From assembly GCA_037976565.1 (NCBI GenBank), contig CP137682.1:21128800-21192799 (forward strand): a DNA stretch of 64,000 bases, written 5' to 3'. Below, in pieces: positions 45,000-54,851 of this stretch. The translations under genes and the position numbers were made by a program. Positions within the stretch are counted from its first letter, which is position 1. Each line of letters begins with the position of its first letter. The notes beneath the pieces are model-generated. The model saw only the letters and a program-made list of their open reading frames with translations, had not been told where the DNA came from and ran no database searches. Source of the stretch: Mesocentrotus franciscanus. Taxonomy: Eukaryota; Echinodermata; Echinoidea; Camarodonta; Strongylocentrotidae.

Positions 45000-45331
45000 T
45001 TAAAGCCCCTCTTAAAGTGTTGGGAGCCTCAAATTCGCCTAAAATTTGATGGCAAAATTTCACTTAAATTGTATCATAATGTGAAAGAGGGTGTCATTTG
45101 AGTCACACTTCTGCAAAGATTTCCCCCAAAATTGCCCCCAAAATAATGTGTTTGAAGACAAAATTTGATAAAAGAATACATAATTGGGGTTTTCTGACTT
45201 CAAACACATTTGTTTTGAAAATGCTTGCAGCAATGTGTCTTAAATGACATCCTCTTTCACATTATGATACAATTTAAGTGAAATGTTGCCATCAAAGTTT
45301 TGGGGCTCCCAACACTTTAGAGGGGCTTTAA
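45000..45331. mobile_element. Foldback element with TTAAAGCCCCTC ends, 332 bp
   Basis: TTAAAGCCCCTCTTAAAGTG then TTGGGAGCC at the left mirrors GGCTCCCAACACTTTAGAGG then GGCTTTAA at the right. The arms extend inward over about 100 bp through TTTCACTTAAATTGTATCAT and ATAATGTGAAAGAGG. Both ends carry TTAA, compatible with a TTAA target as in piggyBac-type elements, though the palindromic ends make this ambiguous. Confidence 0.8.
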
Positions 45332-45848
45332 CAACAACCCTGGACCAAGTCCTACCAACCACTCTACCTAACCCCAACCATTACCCCAAACTTAACCTAA
45401 AACTGATTTCAACCCTAACCATAACCCTATATCCATGATGGAAAGCCCATAGTAGCAATTGTTGATGGAGCGAATGTTGGGTCATCCTCTCCTTGTCTCT
45501 TTGTCATTATCCATCAATCTATCTTTCTCTATCTGCCTTCTATCTGTGATGACCTGTTCCTATAATTACGCTCTGTTTCTCTCCTGTTCACTTAGGACAG
45601 AACACTTGACTCCTTGTTTTGTTCTCTCAGTCATCGCATTCTTCTTCTGCCTCTCTCTGTCTTTTCGTATCTCACTGAATATCTGTTGAGTATTGTTAGC
45701 AACCCCTTCTCAAAATCTCTTGTTCCTCATTAGTGCTCCGACATGCCATGGCGACAAGTGCTCCAGGCTTCATTCGTCAAAGATACAGGGTTAGGGTTGG
45801 GATTATTTGTGGAGGTGGACCACTACATCGGGTTTCCCCATACTCTTA

Positions 45849-46755
45849 GGGTGCATTTATGCTCAACTTTTTCAGGCCAGAATGAGGCTTTTGATACGCG
45901 TTTAGTTCAAAACACGGTTGCATCCTTTCTCATTTTCGTAGAATCACCGATAAACGCTGATCGTAAACGCCGATCTTAAACTCACAAAAAGGTGCGTTTT
46001 GGATCGGCCTTTCTCCAAAAAGACGGTTTCTGGGGAAGCATAAACGCACAATCATTTGTAAACACATTTAAATGACGTCATCATAAACATGTTTTCGGTT
46101 CACGTGAAAATCTATAACTAGCAGGACCCGTGGAATATCCACGGGATATTGGAGGGGGGGGGGGTTGTAAATAGATGCTAATGAAAAGAAAATTTGATAC
46201 TTAATCTTTTTTTTCTATTTTGAGATTACTTGTTGTTTTCTTTTTTTCCTTCTATTTTTCAAATTTTATTTCTCTTGTTTGTGTACTTTTATTCTTTTAC
46301 TTCTTCTTTTTATTTTAACGCATATCGTATACACGTACACGCAGTAGCCGCCTGGCCTGCAGAAATGCATGCTCCTGTCTGTGCAGTGCCTACAAAGCAT
46401 ATGATTATAGCAAGATGCCTAACACGGGTTAGGCATAACCCGTTGCATCATATATTTGCTACACCACATTTCGTGAGTTGATGGTCATCTGCTGTGTATC
46501 TCATTAATTATACAGTGCTCCTGCCTATGCAGTACCTACAAAGCATATTTGAGAAAATCGCGCCCAAACTTGACCTGCACTCCCGGGGTCAACGTAGCAT
46601 GCGAAATCCAGATACAGAGCCCGAATTCGCCTTGAGAAGGGAGCATAAACAGTACCCCCGTGCAACTGCGTTTACGATAAACGTTTACGATGAACGTTTA
46701 CGATGAGCGTTTCAAAACGCTCATTCTGCCTTCAAATTTAAGCATAAACGCACCC
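45849..46755. mobile_element. PIF/Harbinger-like non-autonomous element, 907 bp
   Basis: The left end GGGTGCATTTATGCTCAACT mirrors the right end AAATTTAAGCATAAACGCAC then CC. Similarity extends about 45 bp (AGGCCAGAATGAGGC against GCTCATTCTGCCT). Both ends are bordered by TTA (45846-45848 and 46756-46758), the target duplication of PIF/Harbinger elements. The subterminal region repeats TCGTAAACG/CGTTTACGA boxes several times. Inside, a direct repeat (GTGCCTACAAAGCATA and GTACCTACAAAGCATA) and a hairpin CTAACACGGGTTAGG occur. No transposase is present. Confidence 0.75.
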
Positions 46756-46794
46756 TTATACAAATCGTAGGTCCATGTACAAATAGTGTACGGT

Positions 46795-46950
46795 ATTGAG
46801 TGCAAAGATGGTGATTCTCCTCCACAAGTGGCCTCTATTCAGCGTCCTATTCGAGGGACAGAGTCAGTCATCCGCCTGGGTTGGATTCGAACCCACGATC
46901 TTTGGTTCAACAGGCAGGCGCTTTACCAACTGAGCCAACTTGCCTCCTCT
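46795..46950 (-). mobile_element. tRNA-derived SINE, second type
   Basis: On the minus strand GGCAAGTTGGCTCAGTTGGT then AAAGCGCCTGCCTG and later GTGGGTTCGAATCC give clean A- and B-box promoter elements. The anticodon stem and acceptor stem do not pair, so it is not a tRNA gene. The downstream part contains GTCCCTCGAATAGGACG, like the GTCCCTCGGATAGGAT tail of the array at 11425-11985. Confidence 0.6.
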
Positions 46951-46954
46951 TTTC

Positions 46955-47890
46955 TTGCTGGACCCTGTGTCTTAGAAATTCTTTATTCCCTTCCTCATCT
47001 GTCAAATTGGTATTAAAAAACAAGTATCTTCCTGTGGATTTTTCTTCAAAGTCATTTTCAGGAAGGTACACCGACAAATCAATATACCCACTTTGAAATG
47101 TCCCCCTGAGAAAAAATATGATTCAGAAGTTGGAATATTGATTGATGATACAGCATTTCCAGGTATTAAGATCTGTCCATACATTTTTACAGAATTTTCA
47201 GAATTGATATCGTACTTAATGAGATTTTGATAGTATGAGGGCAGCTGTTATTATCATTCAGATGCATGTATCGTAGCTCTTCTGCCAGCCTCTTGCTTTT
47301 TCTTTTTCTTTGTGACTTGTATTAATCTCTGACAGCAACTGGGCAATACAGATCATCAAGATGTTAAGCCTGCTATTCAAAACCAGGCAGTATTCTCAGT
47401 CCCATGCAGTCATGTTTGCGTAAGGGATTAGCATCACTAAAGATGCGCCTCCATATTCAGTTAATAAGTAATCTTGTAAAGGATGTGCCCAGACGTCAGT
47501 GATATCGTACCTGGATTACGGTCGGCCCTGTTCAGACGGCTGACATTCATTGGACAGCTATACAAAAACTGTATACATGTAGCTACTCGATGTGTAATTA
47601 CTTTCTTTTACAGGGAAGTGCGTGTACGAGCATCAATTTGAGTGAAAAGTTGATTAAAGCCCCACTGCACTACTTGTAGCTACTTGCTCCCTCTATATAG
47701 AAAACAATGCCTAAGCGGTGCCTGTTGGGCCTCCATGATCCTCTTTTTCTTATGTTTATTGAGAGCTGAGTTTCAATGAGATAACCACCTGTCAGTGGGT
47801 GGTCTAATCCTTCCTGGCCAAACTAGTGCAGACGGGCTTTAAGAATCAGGTTCCCATTCTTGTTTGCAAATTACATTGTATATTGTACGA
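46955..47890. other. Intron-like DNA
   Basis: There is no supported exon. CCCTGTTCAGACGG (47525) and GTGCAGACGGGCTTTAA (47829) are scraps of the dispersed repeat next to it. Confidence 0.35.
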
Positions 47891-47892
47891 AA

Positions 47893-48184
47893 TCCAAAGT
47901 GTGCACTGATGATTGACCAGTTGTGGTGCCAACTGACCTCTTCAAAACTAGTTTCTTTATATGATGTTGTTATCCAGTGGGTTCGCCTCTTTCACAATAT
48001 ATTGATTCTTTATACATTTCTTTATATTAGTGTCGTATAAATTTGCTCTAGATAGTCCAAACAGGCCACGTGTCTTTAAACAATGTTGTAATCCAGTGGG
48101 TTTGCCCCTTTCACACTACGATGGTTCTTTATACGTTTCTCTATATCAGTTTAAAATTTCCTCCAGTCTGAACAGCCCAGAGAT
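47893..48184 (-). mobile_element. Dispersed repeat (GGCTGTTCAGAC family) with internal 119-bp duplication
   Basis: GTTGTTATCCAGTGGGTTCG at 47966 recurs as GTTGTAATCCAGTGGGTTTG at 48085, with the following TTTCACA...TTCTTTATAC also duplicated. The reverse complement matches 50634-50817 (shared AGAGGAAATTTA-like start, AAAGAAACTA(A/G)TTTTGAAG and ATCATCAGTGC). A scrap near 23388-23440 looks related. Confidence 0.6.
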
Positions 48185-48189
48185 GTACT

Positions 48190-48970
48190 AACCGGAGCAC
48201 TGCTTGAAGTGCTGGATCGTGTTCAGGAATAAATGGGATTAAAACGGATGTGATAGCTCCTTCAACTAAGAAGAATTCTGAGATGATTTCCATGAAATGC
48301 CAGATGAATACTCGGCATTGTTTCAAGAAACGCCATAAAGTACACATTCGCTGACATATTACATTGAAACACATGTTTTAATACATGCTTTTTAGAGGGA
48401 TGTTGGCGAGCTTGTTCTCACATGTCTGATGGTTTTGTGAAATGCTGCTCTGAATATTTTTGTTATTAGCTTTCTTACTACATGTATCAGTTAAACAATA
48501 CGATGGATTCATTTTTGCTCCAAAGCCCCCTAATGACTGATGTTACTTAAAAGCATGTAATACCTTTGAGAACATTTATGAGGTTAAACAGAATATTAAC
48601 CTATCTTTCCATTCCTGGTTTTGAGAATGCCTATTTTACATGAAGTGAATCCATTATTAATAATACTAATAATATATTTTTCAAAATCCGTGTTGCAGCC
48701 ATTAAGCTGACTCGTACTTATTTTTTCAAAAAGATACAACATACAAGTGATAGGCAATTTAGCGTGGTAATGGTGATTCTCAAAAGGATTTTCAAAATAT
48801 GCAATATCACATTTACAACATGCCTGAGTAATATACCGTAAAAGACTGGTAGAAGGCTTGCTTCACAGTTAGCATTTTAAATCTTAGCCTTTCTATTTTG
48901 TTTGCCATGGTGAGTTTGCTTATCATAGATGTGATTTATTGGACAGGAAGGAAATGCTGGTACTCTTTGT
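48190..48970. other. Intron-like AT-rich DNA, nothing recognised
   Basis: There is no exon or element boundary. Confidence 0.4.
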
Positions 48971-48973
48971 CTT

Positions 48974-49053
48974 TTAACCCCTTGCCTTCTGGAACCAAGC
49001 GGTTCTTGCATTAAGCCTATGAGAATGAGAGGATTCAGTAATCAACGGGTTAA
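48974..49053. mobile_element. TTAACCC 80-bp foldback, copy 3
   Basis: TTAACCCCTTGCCTTCTGGA then ACCAAGCGGTTC opens it, and GATTCAGTAATCAACGGGTT then AA closes it. AAGCCTATGAGAATGAG lies in the middle. Best-preserved of three copies. Confidence 0.6.
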
Positions 49054-49094
49054 AGGTACGCCTGAGTTCCGGTAGCAAACTCGAACAAAATGTC

Positions 49095-49631
49095 TTAAAG
49101 ATACTATGTCCCATTTGCAGGCCAAAAAAATGAAAAGGTTAAATTCCAACGGCATTTGAAAGACAATACTAATTTAGAACTTCCCTATAAAAAAGTGGGC
49201 TTGAAAATGTCTTTAAGTGGGAAAATAACGACTATTAGTTGTCGAATTGACTTAGGAGCTATAGAGCTAGTAAGTAATAGTCTGATTTTTCAGACCATTT
49301 TACCGAATGGTCGTACGTTTTATGCTGCGCAAAGATTCAATCAGTTTAATTTTGGCCATTACAAGAAGTGGGTTATTGATGTAGACAAATGCTCATGTAC
49401 CCTTTACAGCTCATTTTATGTATGTTATTACCAAAGATAAAAAAGCCAGTCAGTCACTCAATAGTGTCTGACAGTGAAGTCTAACAATTAAAGGGTTTCC
49501 TTGCATAATTTGAATATTAGGACACTGCTAACGTTTAAATTTCACAGATAGGACATACATGACATATTCATAATTCCTGCAAAGTTCTACAGAATTTGAT
49601 GTTGGCTGCAAAAGGGACATAGTATCTTTAA
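49095..49631 (+). mobile_element. TTAAAGATACTATGTCCC element, copy 3 (intact ends and ORF)
   Basis: Starts TTAAAGATACTATGTCCC and ends GGGACATAGTATCTTTAA, giving inverted ends of 18 bp at 537 bp overall. It is the most complete copy and is in the opposite orientation to copies 1 and 2. It carries the 94-codon frame at 49156-49440. TTAA at both ends may be the target site. It is too short for a transposase, so it must be mobilised in trans. Confidence 0.8.
49156..49440 (+). CDS. Element-borne ORF, copy 3 (94 codons)
   Basis: An ATG at 49156 opens MKDNTNLELPYKKVGLK then MSLSGKITTISCRIDLGAIE, SNSLIFQTILPNGRTFYAAQ, RFNQFNFGHYKKWVIDVDKC and a Cys/Tyr-rich end, stopping at TAA 49438-49440. The 22818-23063 copy shares the frame from VGLKMSLSG onward; the upstream 14 codons are not open there. 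The I/L-F-Q-T-I-V/L-P-N-G-R-T-F-Y core with a downstream K-W-V-I recalls strands 5-6 and the C-terminal helix of a PH domain. If real, it is a captured gene fragment. The ending CSCTLYSSFYVCYYQR does not fit that fold and may be read-through of former intron. Not shown to be expressed; the three copies differ as expected for neutral decay. Confidence 0.35.
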   Translation: MKDNTNLELPYKKVGLKMSLSGKITTISCRIDLGAIELVSNSLIFQTILPNGRTFYAAQRFNQFNFGHYKKWVIDVDKCSCTLYSSFYVCYYQR

Positions 49632-49896
49632 TATCCAGTACCAGTATCTCAAGATAATGAAAATCTGAGAGTGTCCAATATCTGATAAATGTATGTACAC
49701 CTTTTCCATGAAACGATTGTGACAACATGATTTATTCTTGATGCATGAAGTTTATATCTTCTCATAGCTGTATTGGTCAATCTTTATGGATCTGAGTTCT
49801 GAGAAGATGTAACTTTTGTTATAAAGAATAAATCATATGGTCACAATCATTTCATGAAGAGAGGTAAGAAAAGTTTATTCCAACTTTGCGGGCAAC

Positions 49897-50172
49897 CGTG
49901 TAGAGGTGGCGAGTGGTTAAGTCGCCGGACTGTCGATCACAAGGTCCGCGGTTCGAGACCTGCCGCGGCACTAATGTCCTTTGGCAAGACATTGATCTAC
50001 ATATGCCACACTCAACCCAGGTGATGTAAATGGGTACCCGGCAGGAATTAATTCTTTGAAATGCTAGAGCGACGTAATGGCAGCACAGCTAAAGCCAGGG
50101 TAATAATCTCCAAGTTTGGAAGCGCTTAGTGATTGTAATAAGCGCTATATAAAAACTGAGTATTATTATTAT
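49897..50172 (+). mobile_element. Full-length tRNA-headed SINE
   Basis: Head GGTGGCGAGTGGTTAAGTCG (A-box) and GCGGTTCGAGACC (B-box at about 49949-49960) look tRNA-Ser/Leu derived. A core follows with GTCCTTTGGCAAGACATTG and AACCCAGGTGATGTAAATGG then GTACCCGGCAGG. The tail is AGCGCTTAGTGATTGTAATA, AGCGCTATATAAAAACTGAG and (TAT)n. Layout and tail agree with echinoid SINEs. Minus-strand relatives are at 23472, 36480 and 55590. Confidence 0.8.
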
Positions 50173-50174
50173 GT

Positions 50175-50630
50175 AATGTTAATGGTTATTCTCATGTCAA
50201 TCTACTTTTATCAAAAGATATATGTGTTTGATATTTTGATGTTCCGTTTGTCAGTCATTTCCAATGAATTGTAGTGTCATTGTTTAAAAGGAATGCCAGA
50301 TTGTTGCTATAAGTAAGATGCTAATCTATAGGTTTGTAAATGATACATGTTCATCCATTGGAAAGTTTATATCATGTATAATATATTTTATACACAATTT
50401 ATCAAAGAAACAAGCACTTTAAGTCAAAACCTCACTCTCGAAAGTTCATTTATGACAATTGTTAAAAACCTGGGTGGCAGACCGATAGGGTCAGAGTATT
50501 GAGTGTGAATTCTATGACTTTAGTTGACGCTTGTTTTGAACGAAATAATTGTGTAAAGTTGTGCTTGGCTGTCATAAAATAGGATTTAATAGGGTGCTTT
50601 TACTTGTCTGCATTGAAGATACAATTGAAG
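50175..50630. other. Intron-like AT-rich DNA, nothing recognised
   Basis: No features beyond short AT tracts. Confidence 0.4.
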
Positions 50631-50633
50631 ATT

Positions 50634-50817
50634 AAAGCCTGTTTAGACAAGAGGAAATTTATACTAAACTTGTATAAAGAAACATTCAAAGAATCGTCGA
50701 ATAGTGAAAGGGGCGTACACACTTGATAACAACATCGTAAATAGGCACGTTCTATAAAGAAACTAATTTTGAAGAGGTCACTTGACAGGTCAGCTGGCTA
50801 ATCATCAGTGCGTGCTC
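50634..50817 (+). mobile_element. Dispersed repeat (GGCTGTTCAGAC family), second copy
   Basis: AAAGCCTGTTTAGACAAGAG then GAAATTTATACTAAAC, through TAGTGAAAGGGGCGTACAC and ATAAAGAAACTAATTTTGAA, to ATCATCAGTGCGTGCTC. Matches the reverse complement of 47893-48184 but with a single internal unit. Confidence 0.55.
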
Positions 50818-51073
50818 ATGATAAGCCCTTCCCAGTTATACGTTTTTAAAACGATATGATGTTCATACAGCTGTAGGTGAATGGGACATGATTCTTATTG
50901 AATTTTTTATTGGAAACAATGCTCTAACGTCCATTTCGCTATATGACGTTTTGTTATAAATACAGCGTTTGAAGGTTTGTTATATGATGTTTTGATATAT
51001 GTTGAATAATTATACGATGTTACAATATACGTTGCTCAGACTAGAAAATCATTAATTGCTTATTGTATGAGCT

Positions 51074-51222
51074 GGGACCCGTTTCACACAGCCTTTTTTC
51101 CAATGTGATATGACAAAAATCAGTGACAAATCTGCTGATAACCAATCAGAAGCAAGGATATCACTAGCTTATAACAAAAACTTTCATTTGTCACTGATGT
51201 CAAGTTTTGTGAAATGGGGCCC
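51074..51222. mobile_element. Palindromic MITE, GTTTCACAAA family, copy 2
   Basis: GGGACCCGTTTCACACAGCC at the left and TTTTGTGAAATGGGGCCC at the right. Same interior as 1823-1970 in reverse orientation (GCTGATAACCAATCAGAAGC). Confidence 0.75.
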
Positions 51223-51566
51223 AGATGTACGTAGTTTTCATATAGCCATACATTGAATTTTGGTAAAAGTCTGAATGGGCAGTACAGTTTTGTTGGTCAG
51301 TTTGCTCGGACTTTGGAGTATCCCTTGGAATGGAGCTTGAAACCAACAAACAAAGTTATGTCATGATGTTTGGTGCAGTAATCCATTGTAGATGATGTGT
51401 GGTATTTAGCAGGAAAGAATTTGTCATCTTTTTGTCTTGTCTTGGGGGTGCTTTGCTCCATCAAGTTGCTAGGATTTGTAATTACAAGTGCTATAATTGC
51501 ATTGTGGTTTTAAGTTTTATTACCCTGAATCAGTGTAGGAAATAAAGTGTTTTGTAAAGTGAGTCA

Positions 51567-51963
51567 TTGGGCCTGTCCTCATCAGCTCGAGATTGCCAAA
51601 TATCCCGCTATTTTAACTATCCCGATCGCAAACTATCCAGCTAATTTGCGACTTCATCAGCTCGCAGTTGCAATTAGCGGGATATTTGGTCGAGATAGTC
51701 ATCCCAAGATATCTTGGGCTAGTTTGCAAACTATCCCGCTATTTGGCAAAATATCCTGCTAATTGTCCGGTGCGTCGTCACCAGCCCGAAGACTCGCACT
51801 ATGCACGAACGCTTAGCAAAATATCTCGAGCTAATATCTCCGACAAGCTCGAGATTCATGAATCTCGAGCTGATGAAGACGCGATTTGTAACTTCGAGCT
51901 TATTTCCCAAAGCAGAAATAGCCGGCTATTTGGCAATCTTGAGCTGATGAAGACACACCTATT
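51567..51963. mobile_element. Foldback element built of nested CTCGAGAT and GCGGGATA palindromes
   Basis: The left end TGTCCTCATCAGCTCGAGAT then TGCCAAATATCCCGCTA mirrors the right end TAGCCGGCTATTTGGCAATC then TTGAGCTGATGAAGACA (about 37 bp). Inside, CATCAGCTCG, AGCGGGATATTTG/CAAACTATCCCGCTA and AATCTCGAGCTGATGAAGAC recur in both orientations, so most of the 400 bp can form cruciforms. Plus frames at 51547-52036 merely cross it. Confidence 0.75.
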
Positions 51964-51969
51964 GCTCTC

Positions 51970-52596
51970 TCAAGGGTCTGAGACATTTTGTGGGTTTTTG
52001 ATTGCTTCAAACCTCTGCTTTGGGGCATTGTCATGAATGGTTTCCTTACTTTGAGTTGGTGTGTTGGAGGAGGGGGCAGAGGGTTCTTAGAAGACTAATA
52101 GTCATGGGTAATAAAACCTGACAGTTATTTTTCTTATAATGTTGAATTATCTTCCCAATTTATTTGCTCATTTGGCGTGTGGTGTGGTGGTTGACCAAAG
52201 CGGAAGTCTAATCAGAATTGTAAGAATTGTCAGTGATTTGTGGTTCAGTCTAGAAATCCATAAATTGGCATGATCGAAGACAAGTCTTTTTTCAACATAC
52301 ATCTTATGAAAGTTTATAAATGGGAATTTTATTCTTAGTAAAAATAATATTTAAAATAGAAGTTTTATTTGGAAAATGCTCAACATACATGTAATATTTT
52401 GCCTTTATTAAATTTGTCATTTCTTTTTACAGTTTCATTGTGAAAACAATACTTTTTTGCCACAATTATTACCTTAAATTGTATCAATGTTACAACAGTA
52501 CACGTTTTTAAACTTTTTATCATTATTACAATAGTCAAAGATGACAAAAGCAATACCACTTTGACTAGAAATACATTACATAATCTACTTAACTTT
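51970..52596. other. Intron-like DNA, nothing recognised
   Basis: No exon or element is supported. Confidence 0.4.
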
Positions 52597-52599
52597 ATG

Positions 52600-52603
52600 T
52601 TCG

Positions 52604-52636
<33 letters not shown>
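52600..52636 (+). repeat. (ATC)n microsatellite
   Basis: About 12 CAT/ATC triplets; source of a poly-Met minus frame. Confidence 0.9.
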
Positions 52637-52889
52637 CAGCCACCATTACTTATTTATGTGAGACTTTGATTTTACTATTAATTATCAATTAATATAATTG
52701 TGTCTTTCTTTCCATATAAATGTACAAATCCAGTTTCTAGATGAATTTTCAAGCTTTTCAGGTGGTGTTAATCAACCTTGGTTTTTGCGCTTCACTGCCA
52801 TTTTTAGACATAATCCACTCTTCCAGACAATGAATAATATATAAAGAAGCATCAATAGGAAGAAATGGCGTTACTTTGCATGCAAGTCA

Positions 52890-53065
52890 TTTGGCATCAA
52901 TTATAGCCAATAGTGTGTGTGGCGTAGAGCCTGAAAGCTGCCCGTAATCTGGCCGCACACTCGCCAATCTGGCGTCATTAAGCTGTGTCTTTGAGAGCGC
53001 CATTGTGGTTTAATGTTGATGTCAATCCGATGTTGGAATTTGCGGGGAAGCGAAGCTGATGCGAT
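52890..53065. promoter_or_regulatory. Candidate cis-regulatory island
   Basis: A repeat-free, CpG-bearing patch has GGCCGCACACTCGCC, CTGGCGTCATTAAGC, GTGGTTTAATG, GATGTCAATCCGATG and GCGGGGAAGCG. TAAT- and TTAATG-type cores cluster next to GC-rich words. Role inferred. Confidence 0.3.
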
Positions 53066-53129
53066 ATGTCAGGTGCTGATGTACAGCATCATCATTGGAT
53101 AACAATCAAACGTGAGTGCATGCTGATAG

Positions 53130-53620
53130 GCGTTGGGATGGAGATGGGTAGGAGAGGAAAGAAGGAGAGGATCATGGATGAGAGAGGGGTGTTGAGATGG
53201 AGGAGAGAGATAGACTGCAGGAGGGGAGAGCAGAGAGAGAGAGAGAGAGGGGAAGAAAGGTAGACTGGGAGGAGAGAGGTAGAAAAGGATAGGATGAGGA
53301 GGAAGAGAAGAGGGGAGAGAGGGAGGACTGGAGGGAGGAGAGACGAGAAAGAGGCAGGGGAGAGGAGAAAGAGAGAGGAAGAGAGGGTAGACATGGAGGG
53401 GAGAGGGTGAAGAGGTAAGAAGGGAAGAAGGAGGGAAGAGAAGGGAGAGAGGGAGTAGGGAAGGGGAGGGAGAAGAGTTACATGTAGGACAGAGAGAGGG
53501 AGGGAGATGGGGAGAGAAGAGAGCGAGAGGATGAAGAAGAGAGGGAGGATGGGAGGGAGAAGTGAGTTTGGAGGTAGAGAGATAGGAGATGCAAGAGGAG
53601 AGAGGGAGTAGATGAGAGTT
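53130..53620 (+). repeat. GA-rich purine tract, about 490 bp
   Basis: Almost exclusively A and G on the plus strand, with GAGAGG, GGAGAG and GGAAGA units. The 179-codon Leu/Ser/Pro minus frame over it is an artefact. Confidence 0.9.
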
Positions 53621-53624
53621 GTAA

Positions 53625-54075
53625 ATGGCAATTTCTATTCAAGTTCCTTTACTTTCCTATTTTGTGTAGTATTTATTACATTACTACATGTAAGTGTCTC
53701 CTGAAACCGGCATATTTTGGATTAAAATTGTATTTATAGTTCTCTTTACCCTGTCATTTTCAAAAGGATAAAATTCTACTTTTAGTAAGCCTAAATATCA
53801 GTAGCTTTGTGGGACTTCATAGATGCTCTTTTGAATCTGCAGATATATTTAAATTCTGATTTTGTACAGATTCTTTTACAGAGGCGCACATGTTGTGAAA
53901 CGCGAGGAGAATAGGCCATATGAGATGTGCCAAAGTGTTCTGCAGATGGAATCATAGAAATAGGAATATATGAATAAAGAATGTGATTATTTATGAAACA
54001 TGACTAGAAATACTTCCTTGGACCAAATTCTGACCAAACTGAAGCCACCTCTCCAAGTTGACTTCTGTACCCATA
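53625..54075. other. Intron-like DNA, nothing recognised
   Basis: No features beyond AT-rich sequence. The 132-codon plus frame at 54000-54398 crosses the next hairpin element and has no recognisable domain. Confidence 0.35.
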
Positions 54076-54076
54076 C

Positions 54077-54164
54077 ATCATGTGTTTGGAACCAGAAGGG
54101 CAAAACTCATATACATGTAATTTTTAATACAGAGTTAACACCCTTCTCGTTCCAAACAGGCGAT
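54077..54164. mobile_element. ATCGTCTG hairpin family, well-preserved copy
   Basis: ATCATGTGTTTGGAACCAGA then AGGGCAAAACTCATATAC pairs with AGAGTTAACACCCTTCTCGT then TCCAAACAGGCGAT. 88 bp with a loop of about 20 bp. Confidence 0.7.
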
Positions 54165-54169
54165 ATGTT

Positions 54170-54597
54170 TATTCAAACTGAGCCCACATTTATGATAGTA
54201 GAAAAAACAAGGCTCTCTGATTATCAATATTCAAAAGATGAGTGCTTTTGGCAGTCTAGACTAGATAGGGAGGGTGCTCTGACATTATTACCCTTGCTAT
54301 TGTTTGTATGTTTCATACTTTCAAAATTATCAGTGATTTTTGTTCAGTTCGCAATGCTTTCAAACTCAAATGTTGTAAGTTTTCTTGCATGGAACTAAAC
54401 AGCAGGGACTTGGAGTGGTACAAGCGGGAAGCAGGATGTTGCTGTTTTGTTGTGTGTGAAGCTCTACAACGTTGAAGGTTGTAGCTGCAAACCCTACCCA
54501 TAATTACAGGCAACACCTGGTATTATACCCCCCTGCATTTGCATTTAATTATGTTCTATTTTTGACTTCATGTGGATGAAAAACCGAGGGTTGGGAG

Positions 54598-54600
<3 letters not shown>
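54170..54600. other. Intron-like DNA, nothing recognised
   Basis: No exon or element is supported. Confidence 0.35.

Positions 54601-54603
<3 letters not shown>

Positions 54604-54633
<30 letters not shown>
54604..54633. repeat. (TA)n microsatellite
   Basis: About 15 TA units flanked by ACATG on both sides. Confidence 0.9.
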
Positions 54634-54636
<3 letters not shown>

Positions 54637-54851
54637 GTTTATTATTTTCAAATTGGTAACACATATGTACCATGTAAAAATATATTTTCTTACAAATTAA
54701 CATATTTTACATGGATAGTATTTATCTGGATGTTTTTTTTATTTGAGATAATTCTTTATTTCAAGAAATATTTGAAGTATTTGATGGCAATGTATGATAT
54801 GATGTGATTTCCACACTGGTTCATATATCATTCTAACTATTTAAGATTATA

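Noticed and set aside
45370..45430. Interstitial telomeric CCCTAACCATAACCC words
   Set aside because: Irregular units and spacing; no run of exact CCCTAA repeats.
46870..46950. tRNA gene on the minus strand
   Set aside because: A- and B-boxes are good, but neither the acceptor nor the anticodon stem pairs; it continues into a SINE-like tail.
49897..49970. tRNA-Ser/Leu gene
   Set aside because: The tRNA-like part lacks a 3' acceptor strand and runs straight into the SINE core.
53092..53631. 179-codon minus frame, longest in the window
   Set aside because: Entirely over a GA-rich simple tract; Leu/Ser/Pro repeats only.
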